A stretch of 12,533 nucleotides of DNA from positions 1-12,533 of the forward strand of contig CANDJN010000049.1 in the NCBI GenBank assembly GCA_947385085.1. Reading direction: 5' to 3'. Within the stretch, counting starts at the first letter, position 1. Each line of letters begins with the position of its first letter. Both the position numbers and the translations under genes were made by a program. Shown one piece after another: positions 1-4,943 of the stretch. This DNA is from an uncultured Erysipelotrichaceae bacterium. GTDB taxonomy: Bacteria; Bacillota_I; Bacilli_A; Erysipelotrichales; Erysipelotrichaceae. Below the pieces are notes generated by a model that ran no database searches, was not told where the DNA came from, and saw nothing but the letters and a program-made list of their open reading frames with translations.

Positions 1-407
1 TAAAAGATTGTCATATCATATTTAATCAGCTGCTATTCATCATAAGGCACCTCCTCGTATAATAGTTTTTGTAAAGGTATTTCGCCTTTATATAAATGCT
101 ATAGATGGGGCAATTCTTACACCATCTATATCTACCCTATGAATCCCCACTGTGGTATCATTATCACAGAGAAATGATCCAATGGTATTTTCTGCCCCCT
201 CCTTGTTCATGCACGTGTGATGCATTGTTCGTGTAAAGCCAGTTACCCATGGTCGTTGTCAATTTCTAACTCAGAAGTTGTTCCCATACATCCGGTAGCA
301 CATTGCGTGATGTATGTGTGCTCTCATTGCGAGGTTGTTTTTTACAGCGATCCAGTGGGATTCATCATTGTTTTATTTCTTGACCCAAATGAAAGGAGGT
401 GGTATCA
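1..407. other. Gene-free 5' flank and IS110 left-end non-coding region
   Basis: No convincing protein gene is present. From about 71 onward the plus strand is rich in hairpins: TAAAGG/CCTTTA (72-77 with 85-90), a 9-bp TATAGATGG/CCATCTATA stem (100-108 with 122-130), an 8-bp CTGTGGTA/TATCACAG stem with a TCAT loop (150-169), and AGCACA/TGTGCT (297-302 with 317-322). A minus-strand GGAGG followed by ATG occurs at 41-57 but opens only five codons. The region ends in the transposase ribosome binding site AAAGGAGG (392-399). Confidence 0.6.
95..330 (+). ncRNA. Candidate IS110 bridge RNA region
   Basis: IS110-group elements transcribe a structured bridge RNA from the non-coding left end, upstream of the transposase; its internal loops pair with target and donor DNA. 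This interval occupies that position and contains several clear stem-loops (100-130, 150-169, 297-322). The exact RNA ends, and which loops would be target- or donor-binding, cannot be assigned without the element boundaries. The call rests on position and structure only. Confidence 0.35.
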
Positions 408-1484
408 ATGACCGTAACTTCCACACTGTATGTCGGTATTGATGTTAGTCTTGATACAAACCAGATCTGTGCCATGAATTTTGATCAGAAAGTCTTTTTC
501 AATCAGTCTTTCAGAAACTCCAAGAATGATCCTAAAGATGCCTGGCTCATTGCTGATTTCGCAAGAGTTGGACGCTGTAAGAATCTGAGTGAATGGCGTG
601 GCGCTTCCTATGTGGCCTTGCAGCGTCTTACACGCTATCGCTATCATCTTTCTCAGAATCTCTCCAAAGAGAAGAACTATGCCTTAAATAACATCTATCT
701 GAAATTCTCACAGTTGCGAAAGAAGCAGGGGAAGAATGACGCTGACAATCCTTTTTCGAATCTGTTCGGCGCTACTTCAATAGCTGTTCTTACTGATTTC
801 ATTTCAGTGGATCATATTGTCAATGAACCATTAGAGAATCTCGTGGCTTATCTTCATGAGAAGTCCAAGAAGCATTTCGCTGATCCTGAAGAAGTTGCTA
901 AGCTTCTGAAAAGATGTGCCAGTGACTCCTACCGGCTTGACAAGATCTCTTATGATGCCCTGAATATTACGATCGCATCTAACCTCAGGATGATCTCCAT
1001 GCTTGAAAAAGAACTGAAATCACTTGACAAGCAGATCCTTGATTTTGTCAAAGGCATTGATAACCATGCGGTCACTGTTCTTCGCTCACTGCCGGGCGTC
1101 GGGCCGGTCTATGCGGCTGGTATCCTAGCTGAGATTGGACAGATCAGCTGCTTCAAGAATGATGCCGCTCTGGCGAAATATGCAGGTATCGCGTGGAAAG
1201 ACAATTCCAGTGGTAAATTCATTTCCGTAGACAATCAGTTGATTGACAGTGGGAATATGTTCCTCAAATATTACCTTGAGGAAGCGTGTAACCTCATGAG
1301 GCAGAAAGATTCTGTTCTTCATGCCTTTTACTCACGCAAATACAATGAGGTTGCTACACATAAATACAAAAGAGCACTCGTACTAACTACAAGAAAATTC
1401 ATTAGGCTTGTCTATTGCCTGCTACGTGATAACAAGCTGTACGTGAACCCCGAAACAGGTGAAGTTAAAACCTTAACTGAATAG
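408..1484 (+). CDS. IS110-family transposase, internally deleted in the RuvC-like domain
   Basis: This is a 358-residue recombinase of the IS110 (DEDD) family. I chose ATG 408 over GTG 399 because AAAGGAGG (392-399) sits 8 bases upstream of it. The N-terminal RuvC-like domain begins VGIDVS (Asp12) and the paired aspartates appear as KNDPKDA (Asp41, Asp44). The C-terminal transposase domain has LPGVGPVYAAGILAEIG, YAGIAW, the SSG serine motif (about Ser268) and SGNMFLKYYL. In full-length relatives about 90 residues separate the first Asp from the Asp pair and include the catalytic Glu. Here the gap is only 29 residues and contains no Glu, so roughly 60 residues seem to be missing in frame. The protein is probably catalytically dead as a DEDD enzyme, although the serine domain is intact. 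It converges with the EIIA gene downstream. Confidence 0.93.
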   Translation: MTVTSTLYVGIDVSLDTNQICAMNFDQKVFFNQSFRNSKNDPKDAWLIADFARVGRCKNLSEWRGASYVALQRLTRYRYHLSQNLSKEKNYALNNIYLKFSQLRKKQGKNDADNPFSNLFGATSIAVLTDFISVDHIVNEPLENLVAYLHEKSKKHFADPEEVAKLLKRCASDSYRLDKISYDALNITIASNLRMISMLEKELKSLDKQILDFVKGIDNHAVTVLRSLPGVGPVYAAGILAEIGQISCFKNDAALAKYAGIAWKDNSSGKFISVDNQLIDSGNMFLKYYLEEACNLMRQKDSVLHAFYSRKYNEVATHKYKRALVLTTRKFIRLVYCLLRDNKLYVNPETGEVKTLTE

Positions 1485-1782
1485 TTTCAAAAATTGTTCT
1501 CCTTTGAGTTCTTTTTAAGTGCGCATTCTTTTATCACTTCCTATCACGTTCCCTCTGATTTATTTCAATTTTCTCTTGACATATTACCAGAAGGCTTTGC
1601 TTTACATGAATACCTTGTCATATTCATACGAATGCTATGCTCATTTATCCCCCTCATATTCTTATACACGGAAACCATGCGAATCCCAAAAATTTTATTA
1701 TTTTTTTATAAAATCTTATCTTGTCATGGTTTAAGATAGAAATGAAGCTGAATATTATGTGTTATATTTCTGCACGAAAGCT
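1485..1782. other. Gene-free stretch holding the IS110 right end
   Basis: This A+T-rich stretch has no ORF with a ribosome binding site. It should contain the right end of the IS element. An 8-bp inverted repeat AAACCATG/CATGGTTT (1672-1679 with 1725-1732) encloses an A+T-rich core. The 11-mer AAGATAGAAAT occurs at 1733-1743 and again at 1788-1798, so the right arm of the neighbouring terminator could pair with either copy. Confidence 0.5.
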
Positions 1783-1825
1783 AAAAAAAGATAGAAATTG
1801 TCCTGACTACAGGTTCATTTCTATC
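1783..1825 (-). terminator. Intrinsic terminator downstream of the EIIA gene
   Basis: On the minus strand a 9-bp stem (GATAGAAAT at 1790-1798 with ATTTCTATC at 1817-1825) encloses an inner CCTG/CAGG stem with an ACTA loop, followed by a run of seven T (1783-1789 read in reverse). It lies about 195 bases after the EIIA stop codon and would end that transcript before it enters the IS element. Confidence 0.75.
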
Positions 1826-2020
1826 GGTTTTGAAGCACACCATGGCATTATTAAGCATCCTATCGTGGATAAAAGCAAATCAGGATGAAGGCAGCTTAAC
1901 CTTGTTGCCTTCTAGCCCATGTTAGATTGATGCATTTCATTTTCTTTACTGTTTTTTATCCCCGCTTCTTGTCAATCTGCGATTTTATAGATTACCTTTT
2001 TCGTAAAAAGATGCTCTTTG
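1826..2020 (-). other. 3' untranslated region of the EIIA transcript
   Basis: There is no gene between the EIIA stop codon and its terminator. A 7-bp inverted repeat GAAGGCA/TGCCTTC (1887-1893 with 1906-1912) has no T-run on either side, so it is not a second terminator. Nothing else is recognisable. Confidence 0.4.
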
Positions 2021-2497
2021 TTAATGTGGAATGTAATCTATGATGGTAGTTTCACTCGCGGTTGCCTGTTCATCGAGGTGCGAATGGATGATTTGAAAGC
2101 ATTCGGGATTGGTAATAATGATTGGAGTAATTAAAATATCCTCATCCAAGCGGCTGTGATCAATACGGATGATGGGTGTTCCTGCTGTAACACGCTTGTT
2201 TTCATCAATCAATATTTCAAAAGCGTCTTGATGATTCATGGGAGTATTGATGCCGACATGGATCAGCAGCTCCATCCCATTATCCAAGCTCATACCAAAT
2301 GCGTGACGTGCTTCAATTGTGACGGTGATCAATCCATCGGCAGGAGCACAAACAAGGTCTCCGGTTGCCGCAATCGCAATGCCATCACCCATCATTCTTT
2401 GGGAAAAAATCGGATCCTTTACCTCATCCAATGACATGACAGTACCATCTATGGGAGCCAATAGACTATATGACTTTTTCTTTAAAAACTGAAACAT
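2021..2497 (-). CDS. PTS glucose-family EIIA component
   Basis: This is a stand-alone EIIA protein of the phosphotransferase system. It takes phosphate from HPr and passes it to a cognate EIIB, and is expected in the cytoplasm. The 158 residues match the usual size of single-domain Glc-type EIIA. The start at 2497 (MFQFLKKKSY) is set by GAGGAGG just upstream and by a promoter at 2544-2572; the frame stays open to 2605, but a start there would lie upstream of that promoter. Seen motifs: LLAPIDGTVMSLDEV (13-26), PIFSQRMMGDGIAI (29-42), HAFGMSL with His65 (the auxiliary-His position) and MELLIHVGINT with His80 (the phosphorylated-His position). It is transcribed away from the EIIC gene and probably serves it. 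No EIIB is present in the window, so phosphate must pass through an EIIB encoded elsewhere. Confidence 0.93.
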   Translation of the reverse strand: MFQFLKKKSYSLLAPIDGTVMSLDEVKDPIFSQRMMGDGIAIAATGDLVCAPADGLITVTIEARHAFGMSLDNGMELLIHVGINTPMNHQDAFEILIDENKRVTAGTPIIRIDHSRLDEDILITPIIITNPECFQIIHSHLDEQATASETTIIDYIPH

Positions 2498-2543
2498 AAG
2501 CTGCCTCCTCTTTATGATTGACAGGAAGTATTTCGTCATGAAC

Positions 2544-2572
2544 ATTGTAAGCACTCTACTGGGCATTGTCAA
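2544..2572 (-). promoter_or_regulatory. Promoter of the EIIA gene
   Basis: On the minus strand TTGACA (2567-2572) and TACAAT (2544-2549) are separated by 17 bases, a near-consensus sigma-A promoter. The transcript would start near 2537, giving a leader of about 40 nt. This excludes the longer ORF start at 2605. Confidence 0.8.
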
Positions 2573-2631
2573 TGACTTTGTCCCATTTAACGCAATGCTT
2601 TCCATAAAATATCCGGCTAAGTATTCACAAA

Positions 2632-2660
2632 TTGCATTTTAATGTAAATTATGGTATGAT
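2632..2660 (+). promoter_or_regulatory. Promoter of the EIIC leader and gene
   Basis: TTGCAT (2632-2637) and TATGAT (2655-2660) are separated by 17 bases. A start near 2667 gives a leader of about 205 nt before the EIIC ATG. It is back-to-back with the EIIA promoter; the -35 boxes are about 60 bases apart, so one regulator could act on both. Confidence 0.75.
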
Positions 2661-2674
2661 TGCGATGAAGGTAA

Positions 2675-2833
2675 ATGAAAGATGAGGCTTTGCCTATGTG
2701 GAATCAAACCATAAGGGGAAAACGCGGGAAGGTGAACGATGTTTTTGTGTTGCCTGAATATACGGTTTCCCTATATAGGCAAAGCAATCAACTAATATGG
2801 ATAAGGATGGATGAAATGCGGTTATGGTACTAG
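2675..2833 (+). CDS. Possible 52-residue leader peptide in the EIIC attenuator
   Basis: This open frame starts MKDEALPMW and ends MRLWY. It begins about 8 bases after the predicted transcript start, with only a poorly spaced AAGG before it. Its TAG stop (2831-2833) falls in the 3' arm of the terminator, so a ribosome reaching the end would sit on the hairpin and could prevent termination. It is in the same frame as EIIC, and no other stop lies between its TAG and the EIIC ATG. It does not resemble a PTS EIIB domain. A chance open frame in a structured RNA is a real alternative. Confidence 0.25.
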   Translation: MKDEALPMWNQTIRGKRGKVNDVFVLPEYTVSLYRQSNQLIWIRMDEMRLWY

Positions 2834-2845
2834 CTGCGTTTTTTT
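2816..2845 (+). terminator. Intrinsic terminator (attenuator) before the EIIC gene
   Basis: ATGCGGTTA (2816-2824) pairs over 9 positions, including G-U pairs, with TAGCTGCGT (2831-2839) around a TGGTAC loop, followed by seven T (2839-2845). It lies 27 bases before the EIIC start and on its transcript, so it must be bypassed for EIIC expression. Confidence 0.65.
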
Positions 2846-2872
2846 CATAGAGCGAAAGGGAAGGATGACATT

Positions 2873-4048
2873 ATGAGCGAAAATGTAAATGAAAAGCAAA
2901 AGCAGGATGCAATGTGGAAACGGATCGGCAATGGAATTCTAAACGCCTTGGGAGGTTGCTTGATTCCGATGATCCCCATGTTAATCACTGCGGCGATGTT
3001 AAAAACATTAGCGGCGGTATTGGGACCCGACATGCTTGGTATCATTGATGCGCAGAGTGATTTGTATCAGCTGTTTATCTTTGCCGGAGATGCAGGATTC
3101 TACTTTTTCCCGGTTGTGCTCGGCTATTGTGCGTCCAAGGAATTCGGCGTTACCCCGGTTTTGGGAATGTTCTTAGGTGGAATTATGATCCATCCGATGA
3201 TGATCGAAATGGCTACTGCCAATACGCCATTTACGGTATTTGGCATTCCCTGTGCAGTACAGAATTATTCAGGAACGATTCTTCCAATCATTTTATCAGT
3301 TTGGGTCATGTCTTATATTGAAAAGTTCTTCCACAAGTACATTCCTTCATCATTAGATATTGTATTTACGCCATTGTTGACCTTGTTGGCCATGTTGCCA
3401 TTAGCGCTTTGTGTGTTTGGACCGGCAGGTAATTTCATCGGCAATTATATGACTGATATGATCTTAACCTTAGGTAATGCCGGCGGCATCATAAGAATCG
3501 TGACGGTGGCTGTTCTTGGGACATTATGGCAGTTTGTGGTGATGTGTGGTCTGCATTGGCTGTTAATTGCTACTGTAACCGTTGTCATTTCCACTTCGGG
3601 CAGTGAAATGGTAATGGTTCCGATCATCGCTGCAGCCAGCTTTGCGGTTGGGGGCATGAGTTTGGGGGCGCTGTTAAGATTGAAACAAAAGGAAGATCGC
3701 TCACTTGCGCTGAGCTATGTCATTGCGCAGGTTGTAGGCGGTGTGACGGAACCGGGTTTGTACGGCATTGGGTTCCGTTATAAAAAACCATTATTTGGAA
3801 TGATGATAGGTGGCTTTGCAGGATCGCTCTATGCGGCGGTATCAGGGCTTACCGCTTACAGCATCGTTCCGGTAGCCAGTTTTTTGTGCTTGTTCAGCTA
3901 TACCGGCGGCAGTGTGATGAATATTGTCAACGGTGTCGCATCGGGTGTAATCGGCTTTGTGGTAGCTGCGGTGGCGACTTATTTCATCGGCTTGGGTGAG
4001 GATCGCAATCCGTCTGTGAATGAATCAAAAAGCAGTAAAGAAACTTAA
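2873..4048 (+). CDS. PTS EIIC membrane permease, beta-glucoside family, without EIIB or EIIA domains
   Basis: This is a 391-residue polytopic membrane protein that carries a sugar across the membrane while it is phosphorylated. ATG 2873 has AAGGATG a few bases upstream. The sequence follows the EIIC part of Bgl-type EIIBCA proteins: an amphipathic start, GGCLIPMIPMLITAAMLKTL, FFPVVLGYCASKEFG, the GIPCAVQNYSGTILPIILSV stretch, and the VTEPGLYGIGFRYKKPLFG signature (Glu293). Hydrophobic segments run to about 380, then a polar tail. Complete Bgl-type transporters have an N-terminal EIIB with a phosphocysteine and often a C-terminal EIIA. Here the EIIC stands alone and the divergent gene supplies an EIIA. 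The EIIB must be borrowed from another locus; a signalling role is the alternative. Expression seems to be controlled by the leader at 2667-2845. A terminator follows closely, so the gene is monocistronic. Confidence 0.92.
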   Translation: MSENVNEKQKQDAMWKRIGNGILNALGGCLIPMIPMLITAAMLKTLAAVLGPDMLGIIDAQSDLYQLFIFAGDAGFYFFPVVLGYCASKEFGVTPVLGMFLGGIMIHPMMIEMATANTPFTVFGIPCAVQNYSGTILPIILSVWVMSYIEKFFHKYIPSSLDIVFTPLLTLLAMLPLALCVFGPAGNFIGNYMTDMILTLGNAGGIIRIVTVAVLGTLWQFVVMCGLHWLLIATVTVVISTSGSEMVMVPIIAAASFAVGGMSLGALLRLKQKEDRSLALSYVIAQVVGGVTEPGLYGIGFRYKKPLFGMMIGGFAGSLYAAVSGLTAYSIVPVASFLCLFSYTGGSVMNIVNGVASGVIGFVVAAVATYFIGLGEDRNPSVNESKSSKET

Positions 4049-4055
4049 AGACAAG

Positions 4056-4081
4056 CAGTGCCTGAAAGAGGCACTGTTTTT
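4056..4081 (+). terminator. Terminator of the EIIC gene
   Basis: A perfect 8-bp stem CAGTGCCT/AGGCACTG (4056-4063 with 4069-4076) with a GAAAG loop is followed by five T, eight bases after the EIIC stop codon. Confidence 0.9.
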
Positions 4082-4100
4082 GTAAGGATTTATTTGCCTC

Positions 4101-4129
4101 TTGATCAGGATATACGCACAAGCTATATT
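4101..4129 (+). promoter_or_regulatory. Probable promoter of the 28-residue membrane peptide
   Basis: TTGATC (4101-4106) and TATATT (4124-4129) have a 17-base spacer and lie directly after the EIIC terminator and about 75 bases before the small gene. Confidence 0.5.
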
Positions 4130-4205
4130 TCCTGTATATCATAAGATAATCGCAGAATACGGCTTACCTTCCAATCAGTATATGGAATGAACAGGAGGAA
4201 TCTTT

Positions 4206-4292
4206 ATGTGGCTGATTTTTATTGTATTGGGAATCTGTGCGCTGGCTCATTTTCTGTATTATCTCTATTTATTTCTTCGCAATCATCACTAA
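4206..4292 (+). CDS. Small single-pass membrane peptide, 28 residues
   Basis: The gene is too short for usual ORF length limits. It is supported by a strong AGGAGG (4193-4198) 7 bases before ATG 4206, its own promoter-like sequence upstream, and the composition of the product. The peptide MWLIFIVLGICALAHFLYYL is nearly all hydrophobic up to residue 24 and ends RNHH, giving one membrane helix with a short basic C-terminus. I do not recognise the family. Similar tiny proteins in bacteria are either subunits of membrane complexes (KdpF- or CydX-like in size) or toxic peptides. It follows the EIIC gene but is separated from it by a terminator, so a role as an EIIC partner is possible but not shown. 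Confidence 0.6.
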   Translation: MWLIFIVLGICALAHFLYYLYLFLRNHH

Positions 4293-4491
4293 GCGTTGAA
4301 AAAAATTTTTCCTATTTTCCGCGCAATGGCTTATTCCTGTTAATGGAATTCACATGTTTTGAAGGATCATTGTTAATCTTGCTTTATCTAGTAAAATTTT
4401 AATTTTTATGTTGACTAAATTATGTCCTTGAGTGCTTTATAAGTTTACTAAGTACATAACTAAGAAAAATGAGGAAACACAAACAAAACGA
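4293..4491 (+). other. A+T-rich intergenic stretch
   Basis: No gene is visible. It contains the first copy of the 15-bp repeat TTTTTATGTTGACTA (4403-4417). That copy holds a TTGACT -35-like box, with TTTATA 19 bases further on as a weak -10. Confidence 0.4.
4403..4417 (+). repeat. 15-bp direct repeat, copy 1
   Basis: TTTTTATGTTGACTA is repeated exactly at 4884-4898. The two copies bracket the convergent two-RNA locus, with unit spacing of 481 bases. Confidence 0.8.
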
Positions 4492-4520
4492 TTGAATATG
4501 GTTATATTATTTGTTAGAAT
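4492..4520 (+). promoter_or_regulatory. Promoter of the toxin-like mRNA
   Basis: TTGAAT (4492-4497) and TAGAAT (4515-4520) are separated by 17 bases. Transcription would begin near 4527, right at the ribosome binding site of the 39-residue ORF, giving an RNA of roughly 180 nt ending at the terminator at 4678-4708. The very short 5' end makes an upstream start, for example from TTGACT at 4411, possible too. Confidence 0.5.
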
Positions 4521-4539
4521 GGCCTTGGAGGTATTAGTC

Positions 4540-4659
4540 ATGAATAATACTATCCTGATGTACCACCATCAATTCCCAATATATGACACTCGATATAAAC
4601 GCAATTATCACCATGGTGATGCTTTATATGATTGTAAGGGAGTTAAAGAAGTAGTATAG
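4540..4659 (+). CDS. 39-residue ORF of the convergent two-RNA locus
   Basis: ATG 4540 follows GGAGG (4527-4531) with 8-base spacing, the best translation start in this transcript. The product begins MNNTILMYHHQFPIYDTRYK and ends KGVKEVV; it is polar, His- and Tyr-rich, has one Cys and no membrane helix. I recognise no family. The patch complementary to the minus-strand RNA (4562-4579) covers codons 8-14, and a 12-bp inverted repeat ties this patch to 4667-4678 just before the terminator. Antisense control of its translation is therefore likely. It could be the effector itself, or a leader that drives translation of the overlapping hydrophobic ORF at 4583, as mok does for hok. Confidence 0.45.
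   Translation: MNNTILMYHHQFPIYDTRYKRNYHHGDALYDCKGVKEVV
4562..4579 (+). repeat. Direct repeat DR-a (mRNA copy of the antisense pairing patch)
   Basis: ACCACCA, TCA and ATTCCCAA make up this copy. The second copy at 4720-4734 lacks the TCA. Because that copy is transcribed on the opposite strand, the two RNAs can pair over 7 plus 8 bases around a 3-nt bulge. Confidence 0.7.
4583..4654 (+). CDS. 23-residue hydrophobic peptide ORF, toxin candidate
   Basis: This ORF overlaps the 39-residue ORF in another frame. The peptide has a hydrophobic centre, IITMVMLYMIV, followed by the charged tail RELKK. That is the composition of small membrane toxins of type I toxin-antitoxin systems, although it is short and shows no Fst, TxpA or BsrG motif. 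Its ATG lies directly after the antisense pairing patch (4562-4579), but no Shine-Dalgarno sequence is visible, so translation would need coupling or RNA refolding. It is listed because position and composition fit a toxin role. Confidence 0.25.
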   Translation: MTLDINAIITMVMLYMIVRELKK

Positions 4660-4677
4660 CTGCTTCGATGGTGGTAC

Positions 4678-4708
4678 AAAAAAAGCGAGGAGTGCCATCC
4701 TCGCTTTT
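4678..4708. terminator. Bidirectional terminator shared by two convergent RNAs
   Basis: A perfect 11-bp stem AAAAGCGAGGA/TCCTCGCTTTT (4681-4691 with 4698-4708) has a 6-base loop. There are seven A on the left (4678-4684), hence seven U for the minus-strand RNA, and four T on the right for the plus strand. Confidence 0.85.
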
Positions 4709-4719
4709 CCATTGGTGTC

Positions 4720-4734
4720 ACCACCAATTCCCAA
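4720..4734 (-). repeat. Direct repeat DR-b (antisense RNA copy of the pairing patch)
   Basis: ACCACCAATTCCCAA on the plus strand is the second copy of the patch at 4562-4579, without the 3-base TCA insertion. It lies at the 5' end of the predicted minus-strand RNA and overlaps its first hairpin. Confidence 0.7.
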
Positions 4735-4741
4735 CACTATT

Positions 4742-4770
4742 ATTATACGCATTATCAAAGAAAACATCAA
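4742..4770 (-). promoter_or_regulatory. Promoter of the antisense RNA
   Basis: On the minus strand TTGATG (4765-4770) and a perfect TATAAT (4742-4747) are separated by 17 bases. It looks stronger than the opposing mRNA promoter, as expected for an antitoxin RNA made in excess. Confidence 0.75.
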
Positions 4771-4883
4771 CAACTTTTTATGTAGAAACATCTGAATTGA
4801 GAAATGATAATACCATAAGGAACCAAAACAAGTATGATCACGTTTTTTTAATCCAAAATTTTCCTTATATGATAAAAAAAGCT

Positions 4884-4898
4884 TTTTTATGTTGACTA
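4884..4898 (+). repeat. 15-bp direct repeat, copy 2
   Basis: TTTTTATGTTGACTA is identical to 4403-4417. This copy supplies the -35 box (TTGACT) of the likely sigma-factor promoter. Confidence 0.8.
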
Positions 4899-4920
4899 TT
4901 TTACAATAATAAAGTAACAT
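4892..4920 (+). promoter_or_regulatory. Probable promoter of the sigma-factor gene
   Basis: TTGACT (4892-4897) and TAACAT (4915-4920) have a 17-base spacer, 23 bases before the start codon. The -10 is weak. The -35 lies in the 15-bp repeat. Confidence 0.45.
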
Positions 4921-4943
4921 AAAATTAAAGGCTGTGATCAAAC

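Larger units (their letters stand above)
71..1484 (+). mobile_element. IS110-family insertion sequence (ends not resolved)
   Basis: The element is identified by its transposase gene (408-1484) and by a gene-free, hairpin-rich stretch of more than 300 bases before it, the arrangement of the IS110 group. IS110 elements usually lack clear terminal inverted repeats and make little or no target duplication, so the true ends cannot be fixed from one copy; the limits given are a minimum. The right end should lie within a few hundred bases after 1484. The transposase has an internal deletion, so this copy is probably not active on its own. Confidence 0.6.
2667..2845 (+). promoter_or_regulatory. Structured attenuator leader of the EIIC mRNA
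   Basis: The leader has a 15-bp closing stem with two G-U pairs (2687-2701 with 2771-2785; its first 11 pairs are perfect, GCTTTGCCTAT/ATAGGCAAAGC). An inner helix of 8 of 9 pairs (2716-2724 with 2763-2771) nests inside it. An intrinsic terminator follows at 2816-2845, just before the EIIC ribosome binding site. A 7-base complement, ACCATAA (2708-2714) with TTATGGT (2822-2828), could link the structured part to the terminator 5' arm and loop as an antiterminator. The 3' arm TAGGCAAAGC faintly resembles the end of BglG/LicT RAT sites, but the rest of a RAT is not there. No known riboswitch class was recognised. Confidence 0.55.
4678..4737 (-). ncRNA. Candidate antisense antitoxin RNA of about 60 nt
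   Basis: A near-consensus minus-strand promoter (4742-4770) predicts a start near 4737, and the shared terminator ends the RNA near 4678. The predicted RNA has a short 5' single strand, a 7-bp hairpin AUUGGUG/CACCAAU with a GUGA loop (plus-strand positions 4711-4728) and the terminator hairpin. It contains no useful ORF. It is fully complementary to the opposing mRNA over the terminator, and again through the DR patch near the mRNA 5' end. RNA II of the enterococcal par locus, a 66-nt RNA, has this same design. Confidence 0.6.

Noticed and set aside
41..57. Minus-strand GGAGG followed by ATG, possibly a gene cut by the IS
   Set aside because: The frame closes after five codons and the neighbouring frames also stop, so no interrupted gene can be shown.
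8..1623. TTGTCATAT at 8-16 and 1615-1623 as a target duplication flanking the IS
   Set aside because: A 9-base match between two regions of several hundred bases is expected by chance, and IS110 elements rarely leave such duplications.
1494..1739. Overlapping plus-strand ORFs of 81 and 71 codons after the transposase
   Set aside because: They lack ribosome binding sites and recognisable domains and lie in A+T-rich DNA near the IS end.
2498..2605. N-terminal extension of EIIA to 2605
   Set aside because: A promoter (2544-2572) and ribosome binding site place the start at 2497, and the 158-residue form fits the family.
2763..2785. BglG/LicT RAT antiterminator site in the EIIC leader
   Set aside because: Only the 3' arm (TAGGCAAAGC) is similar; the GGATTGTTACTG-like 5' half and the overlap with the terminator are absent.
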